From contig NZ_LT629705.1 in the NCBI RefSeq assembly GCF_900103875.1, forward strand, positions 4,659,001-4,723,000: a stretch of DNA of 64,000 nt, written 5' to 3'. Shown in pieces: positions 9,236 through 18,202 of this stretch. The stretch is from Pseudomonas arsenicoxydans (lineage in GTDB: Bacteria; Pseudomonadota; Gammaproteobacteria; Pseudomonadales; Pseudomonadaceae). Each line of letters begins with the position of its first letter. Positions within the stretch are counted from its first letter, which is position 1. The notes under the pieces were generated by a model. That model was not told the origin of the DNA, searched no databases, and was given only the letters and a program-made list of their open reading frames with translations. The position numbers were made by a program, and so were the translations under genes.

Positions 9236-12200
9236 TCAGAACTGCCAGTCGAGCGTCAGACCCACGCCGTGGTCCTTCTCGCGGGAACCGAGCAGTCCGT
9301 TGTAATCCAGGCTCAAACGCACATCCTGCGCCACCGCCAGACCGGCTCGCGCGCCTATGACGGCGGCGTTACGGTCCAGGGAAACGCTTTGCACGCTGAA
9401 CCCGGTGTTGCCGTTGACGAAGGCCAGATGGTCTTCGGAACGGGTGTTGCTCAGGTTGTGCTGCCAGCCCAGCGTGCCGGACAGTTCAAGTTGCTGCTTA
9501 TCCGACAGCGCAATGGCTTTGCTCGCCCGCAGGCCGAGGGTCGAAAGCACGGCGTCGCGATTGTCTTCGCCGCCCTTGAGTGCGGCGGCATCGCCCTTCT
9601 CGGTGAAGCTGTCGCTGTTCAAGTGCACGTATGCCAGGTTGGCGAACGGTTCCAGCGCCAGCGGTTGCAGGTCCAGGCGATACGCGGCTTCCGTGAACAA
9701 CTGTGCGGTCGTGGCATCGCGCTTGGATTTCTGCTTGCCGCTGACATCGCCCAATTGCAGTTCCCGTTTCACATCGATGCGATGCCAGCTGTAAGCGCCG
9801 CCGACGCTCAAGCGCAGGGCGTCGATTTCATGGCCCACATAGGCGCCCAAGTGGTAGCTGTCGACGGAAGCCGACGAGTGCGTGCCATCGCCCAGGCTCA
9901 ATGAACTGTCGCTATAACCGGTGACGAAACCCAGCCGCGTATCTTCAGTGATCAGACCGTCGACGCCGGCCAGCAAGCCACCAATGGAGCTTGTGGAACT
10001 GGCGTTGTCGTGCCCGCCATCACTCTTGCCCCAGGCGCCAAGGACTTTGACCCAGGCGTTGCTGCGGTCATCGGTAGGCGCGGCGGCATCGAACAGATCA
10101 CGCTCACGCAGGCGCTCGCCCACGGCATCGCGCAGGTAACGGCTGTCGTTGAGCAACAGCGTGCCGATGGCCGGGTGAATCTCGCCGGACAACTGCTGGA
10201 AGGCTTGTTGCGCGACGGCGGCGGTTGGCGACAGCAGCAATGTTTCATAGAGCGAATTGCCCGCGCCGAGTTGCTCGGCCGCAGCGGCGACGGCGCGTTG
10301 ATTCGGGGTCTGGCCGACGCTGGCGAAGGATGCTGCATTGCGTTCTACCGCCAGTTGCACGCCATTGGCCGAGTAGTCGAGCGCGCCGCCGATGAACAGA
10401 TAGTTGGGCAGCACTGCGCCGAACTGGCCCTGGATGCCGCCGGCCGCTTGCAGGATGTTGTACTGGTGGCCGAGCAAGGATTTCACTTCGCCAGTCGTCA
10501 GCAAGGTCGGGCTGTTTTCCAGGGACAGGCTGACCGTCGCGCCATCGATCACGGCTTTACCGCCCGCCACGATCTGGTCGCTGTTGGTCGGCGATAACTC
10601 CACGGCGTAGGTCGAGCCACGCTCGAAAGTCACATCATCGGCGACCTGCAAGGTGCCGATGGAATTGCCAGGCGCCACGGTGCCGCCGCTTTTGGCGGTC
10701 AGTGCGCCAATGCGACCGTTACCGCCGAGGATCCCGCTGTCATTGACGGTGACCGCCGAGAGCAGCGAGCCGTTGATGGCCAGCCGGCCCTGATTGACCA
10801 GCGTCGGGCCCGCGTAAGTGTTGGCGCCGGTCAGCACCAGCGTGCCGATGCCTTGCTTGGTCAGGCCGCCATGACCGGCAATGTCGTTGCGCCACACGTC
10901 CAGTCCGCAATGCACGTCATTGCACACGCGCTCGGTTGGTTTGCCCGCATCGATCGTCGCGCCGATACCCGGCAAGTCCGCCACAAACTGGCTGGAACCG
11001 TAGGCGCCCTGGATGCGGAACTCCTCGGGAATGTCCTGCTCGGTGACCAACATCGCCGGGCCGTCGATGCCTTTGCGCAGGTTGATCATGCCCCAACCGT
11101 ACAGCGCGTCGACACCCGGTGCGCCCATGTCGGTGGCCGTGGTGCGCAATACGCTGGCGACTTGGCCGCCGGTCATGTAGGGGAAGCGCTCCATCAGCAC
11201 CGCGACCGCACCGGCCACATGCGGCGCCGCCATGGACGTGCCGTTTTTGTTGGCATAACCCACGGTCAGGTTATCGGCATTGGTGCCGCCGATGACCGCA
11301 CTGAAGATCCGGCTGCCGGGGGCCGACACGCAGAAGCTCGCGGTGTAGCCGCAGCGCGACGAGAAGGTGCTGATGTTGTAAAGGTCCGGGCTGCTGAGGT
11401 CCGGGTTCTTTTGCAAGGCCGCGACGGTCACCCAGTTCGGTGCGATCTCCGGGACGAAATAGCCCAGGCCGGCGATGGCGTCAGGATTGTTGAGGTTGTA
11501 GTCGTTGCCGGCGGCGAAGATCGTGACGATGCCGCTGCGGGCTGCCGCGATCGCGCCGTCGTAGGCGCCGCCCTGGCGAGTGCCGAGGATCGGGCGGATC
11601 TGATTGAACTGCAGTTGCGCGTCCTGCACGGTGAAATGCGGATACGCAGGGTCGCGCCCGCCCAGATCGAAGCGATCGGTGATGCCGATGCCCCAGCTGT
11701 TGTTGATGATCCGTGCGCCGCTGGCAATCAAGGCGTCCCAACCCGCCTTGTACACCGCGCCGTCGTTGCCAAGGATGATGCCGTCTTCGGGACCGGGGTC
11801 ACCATTGTCCGCGCTGATGATTTGCGCGTTGTACGCCACGCCGTGCATCGGGTTGCCGTCACGGCTGCCCGCGGCAATTCCGCCGACATGGGTGCCGTGG
11901 GAACCGAGCTTGCCGTCGGAGCCGACCGAAGGCGAACCGTCATACACAAACGCGTCTCCGGCTTTGACCGGAATGTACGGGTCGGTGTATTCACGAATGC
12001 CGCGGGTGACCAGGGTGACGACCTTGTTGGCGCCCGAGAACTCCGGGTGCAGAGCGTAAACCGGTTGGTCGAAGATCCCCAGTTTCACGCCTTTGCCGCT
12101 ATAGCCGGCGGCGTAGGCATCCTGAGCGTTGATGGCCCCCAGGCCCCAATCAGCGTTGAATTCCGCGCTGCGCCAGCTGTTGGGATCGCCCGCGCGGCCG

Positions 12201-12283
12201 TTTTCCACATAGGGTGCGGCTTGCGCGGTGCCGACCGAAGCCAATGCGCAGAGCAAGGCCAGGTTGTTGTACTTGTTAGTCAT
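9236..12283 (-). CDS. prtB: Autotransporter subtilisin-like serine protease PrtB
   Basis: A 1015-residue S8 peptidase autotransporter. A Sec signal (about 1-22, ending T-A-Q-A) precedes the protease domain with Asp72, His129 (S-H-G-T-H) and Ser350 (G-T-S-M-A-A-P). A beta-helical linker with an autotransporter-associated repeat around 500-560 leads to a C-terminal barrel of about 270 residues ending D-W-Q-F, the terminal aromatic needed for BAM recognition. The start is placed at the ATG at 12283 with AAGGA upstream, because the upstream 21 codons are not signal-like. It is a tandem paralogue of the adjacent prtA; the barrels are extremely similar. Confidence 0.92.
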   Translation of the reverse strand: MTNKYNNLALLCALASVGTAQAAPYVENGRAGDPNSWRSAEFNADWGLGAINAQDAYAAGYSGKGVKLGIFDQPVYALHPEFSGANKVVTLVTRGIREYTDPYIPVKAGDAFVYDGSPSVGSDGKLGSHGTHVGGIAAGSRDGNPMHGVAYNAQIISADNGDPGPEDGIILGNDGAVYKAGWDALIASGARIINNSWGIGITDRFDLGGRDPAYPHFTVQDAQLQFNQIRPILGTRQGGAYDGAIAAARSGIVTIFAAGNDYNLNNPDAIAGLGYFVPEIAPNWVTVAALQKNPDLSSPDLYNISTFSSRCGYTASFCVSAPGSRIFSAVIGGTNADNLTVGYANKNGTSMAAPHVAGAVAVLMERFPYMTGGQVASVLRTTATDMGAPGVDALYGWGMINLRKGIDGPAMLVTEQDIPEEFRIQGAYGSSQFVADLPGIGATIDAGKPTERVCNDVHCGLDVWRNDIAGHGGLTKQGIGTLVLTGANTYAGPTLVNQGRLAINGSLLSAVTVNDSGILGGNGRIGALTAKSGGTVAPGNSIGTLQVADDVTFERGSTYAVELSPTNSDQIVAGGKAVIDGATVSLSLENSPTLLTTGEVKSLLGHQYNILQAAGGIQGQFGAVLPNYLFIGGALDYSANGVQLAVERNAASFASVGQTPNQRAVAAAAEQLGAGNSLYETLLLSPTAAVAQQAFQQLSGEIHPAIGTLLLNDSRYLRDAVGERLRERDLFDAAAPTDDRSNAWVKVLGAWGKSDGGHDNASSTSSIGGLLAGVDGLITEDTRLGFVTGYSDSSLSLGDGTHSSASVDSYHLGAYVGHEIDALRLSVGGAYSWHRIDVKRELQLGDVSGKQKSKRDATTAQLFTEAAYRLDLQPLALEPFANLAYVHLNSDSFTEKGDAAALKGGEDNRDAVLSTLGLRASKAIALSDKQQLELSGTLGWQHNLSNTRSEDHLAFVNGNTGFSVQSVSLDRNAAVIGARAGLAVAQDVRLSLDYNGLLGSREKDHGVGLTLDWQF

Positions 12284-12358
12284 CCCGTTACCGTCCTTAG
12301 TTGTGTTGCCAAAATCCCTTTGCCTTGAAGGCACTTTCATCTTCACGCGTCTTATGCA

Positions 12359-15332
12359 TCAGAACTGCCAATTGAGGCTAAGCCCTACGCCGTGAATCTT
12401 CTCGCGGCTGGCCAGTTGGCCGGTGTAATCGAGGTTCACGCGAATGTCGCGGCTCAGCGCGAGGCTGGCATGGGCGCCGACTAGCGCGGCATCACGCACC
12501 ATGGGCGAGCTTTCTATCGAGAACGGTGTGCTGCCGCTGACGAATGCCAGGTGTTCCTCTGAATCGGTGTTCCTCTGAATCGGTGTTGCTCAGGTTGTGC
12601 TGCCAGCCGAGGCTCGCACTCAGGTCCAGTTGTTGCTGGCCGGACAGGTTCACCGTTTTCAGAGCACGCAGGCCCAAGGTGCTGAGCACCGCGTCACGGC
12701 TGTCGCCGCTGTTTTTCAGTGCAGCGGCATCACCTTTCTCGTTGAAGCCTTCGGTATCGAGGTGCACATAGGCCAGATTCACAAAGGGTTCGAGCGCCGC
12801 AGGTTGCAGGTTCAGGCGATACGCCGCTTCGCCGAACACCTGGGTGGTGCCAGCATCGACCTTGGCTTTCTGTTTGGCGCTGACGTCGCCGTATTGCAGG
12901 TCCCGTTTGACGTCGGCGCGATGCCAGCTGTAGGCGCCGCCGGCACTCAGGCGCCAGGCACCGGATTCGTGGCCGGCGTACGCGCCCAAGTGATAACTGT
13001 CGACCTTGGCCGATGAATGCGTGCCCGAGCCCATGCTGATCGAACTGTCGCTGTAGCCGGTGACCAGGCCGATCCGTGTTTGCTCATCGAGCGCCCCGTC
13101 GACCCCGGCGAGCAAGCCGCCAATCGAGGTGGTATAGCCGGCGGTGTCATGGCGCTCATCGGTCGTGCCCCAACTGCCCAGCGCCTTGATCCAGCCATTG
13201 CTCTGAGCGCCGTGGGCGTCCACCAGTCGTTCGCCGACCGCATCGCGCAGGTAGCGACTGTCGTTGATCAACACCGAGCCCAACGCCGGATAGATTTCCC
13301 CCGACAATTGCTGGAACGCTTGTTGCGCAGACGATGCATCGGGCGACAGCAGCAGGCTTTCGTAAACCGGGTTCCCTGCACCAAGACCTTCCACGGCGAA
13401 CGCTACCGAGCGCTGGTTCGGCGTTTGGCCAATGCTGGCGAAGGTTGTGGCGTTGCGTTCGACACTCAGTTGAATGCCGGTGGCGGCGTAATCGAGGCTG
13501 CCGCCGATGAACAGGTAGTTGGGCAGCACCGCGCCGAACTGGCCTTGAATGCCCCCGGCCGCTTGCAGGATGTTGTACTGATGACCGAGCAGACTCTGCA
13601 CTTGTTGCGCGCTGAGCAAGGTCGAACTGTTTTCCAGGAACAGGCTGACCGTCGCGCCGCTGACCGTGGCCATGCCGCCCGCGACGATCCGATCGCTAGC
13701 GGTCGGCGACAACTCCACCGCGTAGGTCGAGCCCGGGGCAAACGTGACGTCGCCATTGACCTGCAAGGTGCCAATGGAATTGCCGGGAGCGACCGTCGCG
13801 CCACGATTGGCGGTGAGTGCTGCAATTCGTCCCGAGCCGCCCAGAGTACCGCTGTCATTGACGGTGACCGCTGATGCCAGTGAACCGTTGACCGACAGCA
13901 ACCCGCCATTCACCGTGGTCGGCCCGCGATAGCTGTTGTCGCCGGTCAGCATCAGCCGTCCTGCGCCGGACTTGATCAGGCTGCCTTCGTAGACCCGAGT
14001 GGCCGCTGCGGCATCGCGCAGCATGCCCACCGCATAGTCAGTCTGATCCTGCTGGCTGGCACCGACTGGCACGCCGTTCTGCCAGCCTTTGCTCTGCAAC
14101 GTCTGTTGCCAGGCAGTGTGTTCGGCAGCGTCTTCGCTCTGGCGCTGGATCAGCGCCTTGTCAGTGATGTTGTTGCTCCAGACGTCGCTCTGCCCTGCCC
14201 CCAGATTGGCCTCGAACCGCCCGAGCAATTGCCCCGGCCCGTGCATCGCCCGCTCCAGGTTGGCCACGCCCCAGCCGACCCGGGTATTGGGCGCGTCGGT
14301 AATCGAACCATCGAGTTGGGTGGCGGTGGTCAGCAAGGTTTCAAGCGCCTGCTGGTTGTTCATGTACGGATAGCGTTCCATCACCAGCGCCAGGGCGCCG
14401 GTGGCATGCGGCGCAGACATGGAGGTGCCGGACTTGATCGCATAACCGGCGCCCGGGATGGTGCTGTCGATCTTCGCGCCCGGGGTGGTGATGCACCAAT
14501 ACTTGGCGATGCCGCACTGGTTGTATTTCTGCTGGTTGCTTTGGTCGAGCCCCGAGACTGCCAGCCAGTGACCTTCCAGGTCCGGCTGTAAATACGGCAA
14601 TGCCGAGCGCACGCTGGCATTCGGGTAACCGCTGTTGCCAGCGCTGAACACGTTGATCACGCCGCGTCGGGAAACGTCGGCGGCCGCATCGAGCCATGTG
14701 CCCTTGTTCCAGTGCTGTGCGTAAGCGGCGTGCAAATCGTCGAGGGTCCGATAGCTGACGTCCGGCGGCTGGCTGCCCCAACTGTTGTTGATCGCTCGCA
14801 CACCGGCATCGGCCAAGGCGTTGTAGACCGCTTTGAAGTAGCGCGGATCGGGATTGGGACCGAACAGAAAGCTGTCGTTCTTGTTGGTGTTGCCGACGTA
14901 GACCTGCGCGTTGTAGGCAACGCCGTGCATGCCGCTGCCATCGCGCGCGGCGCCAATGGTGCCCGCAACGTGGGTGCCGTGGGAGTCGTTGTTGGGATTG
15001 AGCGTGCCGTCGACGTTGAACACTGAGCCGTCGACATAACTGCCGCTGGCCAGCACAGCGTGGTAACGATCAGTGGTGAATTCGGGATGGGAGGCATCGA
15101 AGCCTGAATCGAGTTCGCCAATTTTCACGCCGTTGCCGGTGATGCCGGCGGCATAGGCTTGATCGGCCTGCATGCGGCCCAGCCCCCAATCACGCTGGAA
15201 CTCGGCCGAACGCCAACTGGCGGCGTCGCCGAGGGTGCCGGTTTCCTGATACAGCGCTTGGGCGGAGCCGGGCACAAATGAAATCCAAAGCAATAGCGTG
15301 CCGACCGAAACCGGCTTGATCTGTACGTCCAT
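12359..15332 (-). pseudogene. prtA: Autotransporter serine protease PrtA, frameshifted near 3' end
   Basis: An S8 autotransporter with signal peptide, Asp75, His118 and Ser304 and a beta-helix/barrel like PrtB. A 16-base tandem duplication at 12550-12581 shifts the frame after T-D-S-E-E-H, and translation ends early at 12492 (946 residues). Removing one copy restores an intact 985-residue protein whose last 64 codons, to the TGA at 12359-12361, read on to L-N-W-Q-F. As it stands the final barrel strands and the terminal Phe are lost, so outer-membrane insertion is probably abolished. The start is the ATG at 15332 with GAGAAG upstream; a GTG at 15338 lies too close to that site. Confidence 0.88.
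12550..12581. repeat. 16-bp perfect tandem duplication in prtA
   Basis: Two adjacent copies of ggtgttcctctgaatc occupy 12550-12565 and 12566-12581, followed by a third partial copy (ggtgtt). Since 16 is not a multiple of three, the duplication is what breaks the prtA frame. It looks like recent slippage, because the downstream codons are still undamaged. Confidence 0.95.
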
Positions 15333-15370
15333 GTTCACTTCTCGCTTTTCTTATTTTTTGCAGGAGCTGT

Positions 15371-15468
15371 GTAGGAGCTGTCGAGTGCAACGAGGCTGCG
15401 ATCTTTGGGGCTTGATCTTTAAAGCAAAGTCAAAGGATCGCAGCCTCGTTGCACTCGACAGCTCCTAC
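15371..15468. repeat. Long inverted repeat, dispersed-element type
   Basis: Arms of about 34-36 bases, 15371-15406 and 15433-15468, are reverse complements with a single extra G in the right arm; they begin GTAGGAGCTGTCGAGTGCAA. The spacer is about 26 bases. It lies between aprF and prtA. The sequence looks like a dispersed intergenic palindrome of fluorescens-group genomes, and as RNA it would form a long hairpin able to reduce aprF-to-prtA read-through. Confidence 0.85.
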
Positions 15469-15485
15469 GGGGGTATTCGTGGGCT

Positions 15486-16850
15486 TTATTGTGTTCGTGG
15501 GCCTTGGCCGAATGCCTCGTCCACCTTGGCGAGATCCTGTTCGCTCAAGGTGCCGGCGTAGTAATGCAACTTGGTCCAGGCCATCAGGTAGTCATACCTT
15601 GTCTGGGCCAAATCCCGGCGGGTGGTAAATAGTTGTTGTTCGGCGTTCAGCGCATCCAGGTTGACCCGCTCACCGCCCAAAATGCTTTGTTTGGTCGAGA
15701 TCACCAGCGCTTCGGCGGACTTCAGGGCTTTTTGATAGGCGCGCAGTTTGTTCACACCCGACAGGCAGGCACTGAACTGTCGGCGCAGCTCGATCAATGT
15801 TTCCCGGGTTTTGCCATCCAGTTCGTACTCGGCCTGTTCCATGGTGCGGCTGGCCTGGCGGGTCGACGCCGACACTCCGCCGCCGGCATACAGCGGCACG
15901 TTGACTTCAATGCCGATGGTGTTGGTGTCATAGCGCTGGTTGTAAGTGTTGCCGCTTTCCGACTCGTTCTGGCGCACCGATGCGTAGGCACTGACTTTGG
16001 GCAAGTGCCCGGCGCGGTTGCGTTCGACTTCATAACGCGCGACTTCCACCGCCTGGCGCTGGGAGGCCAGGTTCGGGTTGTTGGCCACGGCCATCTCGTG
16101 CCAGGTGTCGTAATTGGCCGGTTGCAGACTGAACGTCTGGAAGTTCTGGTCCAGCGGCGCCAGGTCCGTGATATCGATGGCCTGCACGCCAATCAGCGCG
16201 CCCAGTTCACGCAAGGACGCGTCCTGTTCGTTGCGCGCCTCGATTTCCTCGGCGGTTGCCAGCTCGTAACGGGACTCGGCTTCAAGAATGTCGGTGCGTG
16301 TGCCCTCGCCCTGGCGGAACATTTGCTCGTTCTGCTGGAACTGCTGCTCGAAGGCCTTTTTCTTGGCCAGCGCAATGTCGATCTGATCCTGGGCAAACAG
16401 CGCCTTGGTGTAGTTTTCCAGGACGCGCACCAGCAACTCCTGACTCTTGCCACGGAACGCTTCATCGGCAAACAACGATTGCGCCACGCCTTTGCGATAC
16501 GCCGCGTAGGCCTCGTAGTCGATCAAGGGTTGTTGCAGGGTCAACGTCGAGCCGTAACTGTTGTAGTTGCGGTCATCGCTCTGGTTTTGCCCGCGCTCAT
16601 TGAGATAGGTGACCTTGGAGGTATTGCGGCCCTTGTTGTAGTTGTAACCCAGTTTTGGCAACAAGCCGGCCCGACCGATGATGCGGTTTTCAAGGCCGGC
16701 ATCGCGTTCCTTCATCGCGCCGAGAAACACCGGATCATTGCGCAACGCTTGCTCGTAGATATCGAACGGCCCCATGGCCATCACACTGTTGCACGTCAGC
16801 AACGCCAGGGTTGCCGCGAGCATGGAAAGCTTATTCATACAGCCGAACAT
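15486..16850 (-). CDS. aprF: Type I secretion outer-membrane channel AprF (TolC family)
   Basis: A 454-residue TolC-family protein: signal peptide ending N-S-V-M-A, then two repeated halves of long coiled helices and barrel strands as in TolC/AprF. It forms the outer-membrane duct for AprA and the lipase. A GAGGAA site lies within the end of aprE just before the ATG at 16850; an ATG at 16838 (M-N-K-L-S) is also possible and gives a more standard signal peptide. It is the third gene of the aprDEF operon. Confidence 0.93.
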   Translation of the reverse strand: MFGCMNKLSMLAATLALLTCNSVMAMGPFDIYEQALRNDPVFLGAMKERDAGLENRIIGRAGLLPKLGYNYNKGRNTSKVTYLNERGQNQSDDRNYNSYGSTLTLQQPLIDYEAYAAYRKGVAQSLFADEAFRGKSQELLVRVLENYTKALFAQDQIDIALAKKKAFEQQFQQNEQMFRQGEGTRTDILEAESRYELATAEEIEARNEQDASLRELGALIGVQAIDITDLAPLDQNFQTFSLQPANYDTWHEMAVANNPNLASQRQAVEVARYEVERNRAGHLPKVSAYASVRQNESESGNTYNQRYDTNTIGIEVNVPLYAGGGVSASTRQASRTMEQAEYELDGKTRETLIELRRQFSACLSGVNKLRAYQKALKSAEALVISTKQSILGGERVNLDALNAEQQLFTTRRDLAQTRYDYLMAWTKLHYYAGTLSEQDLAKVDEAFGQGPRTQ

Positions 16851-16852
16851 CC

Positions 16853-18202
16853 TTATTCCTCGGTCAACGCGGAGCCTGCCCGGTCGAGCAGCGGTTTGAA
16901 CAGATAGTTGAGGAGTGAACGTTCACCGGTGCGCACGAACATTTCCGCCGGCATGCCGGGCTTGATCACCAGGCCGTTGAGTTTTTCCATCGCCTGGTCG
17001 CTGACACTGCTGCGCAGCACGTAGTACGGCGCGCCGGTTTTTTCGTCGACCATCTGGTCGGCGGAGATCAGGCTGACCTCGCCTGGGACGCGCGGTGTAC
17101 GGCTCTGGTTGAACGCGGTGAACAGGATGTCCACCGGCAAGTGGGTGCCCACCTTGTCGATCAGGTTGATCGGCAGGTGCCCTTCCACTTCCAGGCGTGT
17201 GCCTTGGGGCACGATCTCCAGCAAGGTTTCGCCCTGACGCACCACCGCGCCTTCGGTGTGCACCCCAAGGTTGACCGCGATGCCGTCGGCGGTGGCGATG
17301 ATCTCGCTGTGTTGCAGATCGAAGCCGGCGGAAGTCAATTGTTCTTCCAGCGTCACGCTCTTGAGTTGCGCGTCGGCTAACTGTGTGCGGACTTCTTTCT
17401 GGTACTCCTCGATGTGCTGTTGCAGCTTCAGGCGAGATTCAATGATGCCCTGCTCCACCCGCCCGCTTTCGCCGGCGTTTTCCGCCAATTGCTGCTGAAC
17501 TTGCGACAGCTGACGTTGGTACTCCATCAGCCGGTTACTCGGGATGTAGCCGTTGTCCGCCAAGGGCTGCAGATTGCTCAACTGCTTTTGCAGGGAACTG
17601 GCCTGTGCTGTCAGGTCCGTGCGCGCGCGGCGCATCCCGGCCAGTTGCGCCCCGGCACCTTCGATACTGGCGCGCAAGGCTGCCTGCTCGCGGGAAAATG
17701 CTTCGCGGCGGCTACTGAACAATTGCCGCTGGCCTTCCAGGACCAGCGCCAGGCGTGGATCGGGATCGTTGCTCAGTTCAGCGGGGAAATTCACTTGCTT
17801 GAGGTTGTCACGTTCGCTCTGCCAGCGGGCCAGGCTGGCCCAGGCCATGCGGTATTGCGCTTGCAACGATTGCACGTCAGCCGCGACCTGGGTCTGGTCG
17901 AGCTGGAACAGCGGCTGGCCCAGCTTCACCACCTGGCCTTCGCGCACCAGAATCCGGCTGACGACGCCGCTGCTCATCGATTGCACGGCCTTGCGCTTGC
18001 CCGACACCACCACCGTGCCTTGCACCGGGATGCCTTGATCGAGCGGCGCAAGACTGGCCCAGGTGAAGAAACTGCCCGCGCCGACGATGGCCAGGATCCA
18101 GCCCATGCGGGCGAAGAAACGCGCATCGCGCTCGGGGCGTTCGGCGATGTAATCGTGTTCCATCGTCGCTTCGTTTTCAGTGTTCATGCGTGTGCTGCTC
18201 AT
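16853..18202 (-). CDS. aprE: Type I secretion membrane-fusion protein AprE (HlyD family)
   Basis: A 449-residue inner-membrane adaptor with a short cytoplasmic N-terminus, one transmembrane helix (about 35-55), a lipoyl half-motif, a long coiled-coil hairpin (about 100-290) and a beta-barrel region ending in the P-G-M-P-A-E-M-F-V motif of HlyD-family adaptors. It bridges AprD and AprF. Its ATG overlaps the aprD TGA by four bases (ATGA at 18199-18202), so translation is coupled. Confidence 0.94.
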   Translation of the reverse strand: MSSTRMNTENEATMEHDYIAERPERDARFFARMGWILAIVGAGSFFTWASLAPLDQGIPVQGTVVVSGKRKAVQSMSSGVVSRILVREGQVVKLGQPLFQLDQTQVAADVQSLQAQYRMAWASLARWQSERDNLKQVNFPAELSNDPDPRLALVLEGQRQLFSSRREAFSREQAALRASIEGAGAQLAGMRRARTDLTAQASSLQKQLSNLQPLADNGYIPSNRLMEYQRQLSQVQQQLAENAGESGRVEQGIIESRLKLQQHIEEYQKEVRTQLADAQLKSVTLEEQLTSAGFDLQHSEIIATADGIAVNLGVHTEGAVVRQGETLLEIVPQGTRLEVEGHLPINLIDKVGTHLPVDILFTAFNQSRTPRVPGEVSLISADQMVDEKTGAPYYVLRSSVSDQAMEKLNGLVIKPGMPAEMFVRTGERSLLNYLFKPLLDRAGSALTEE

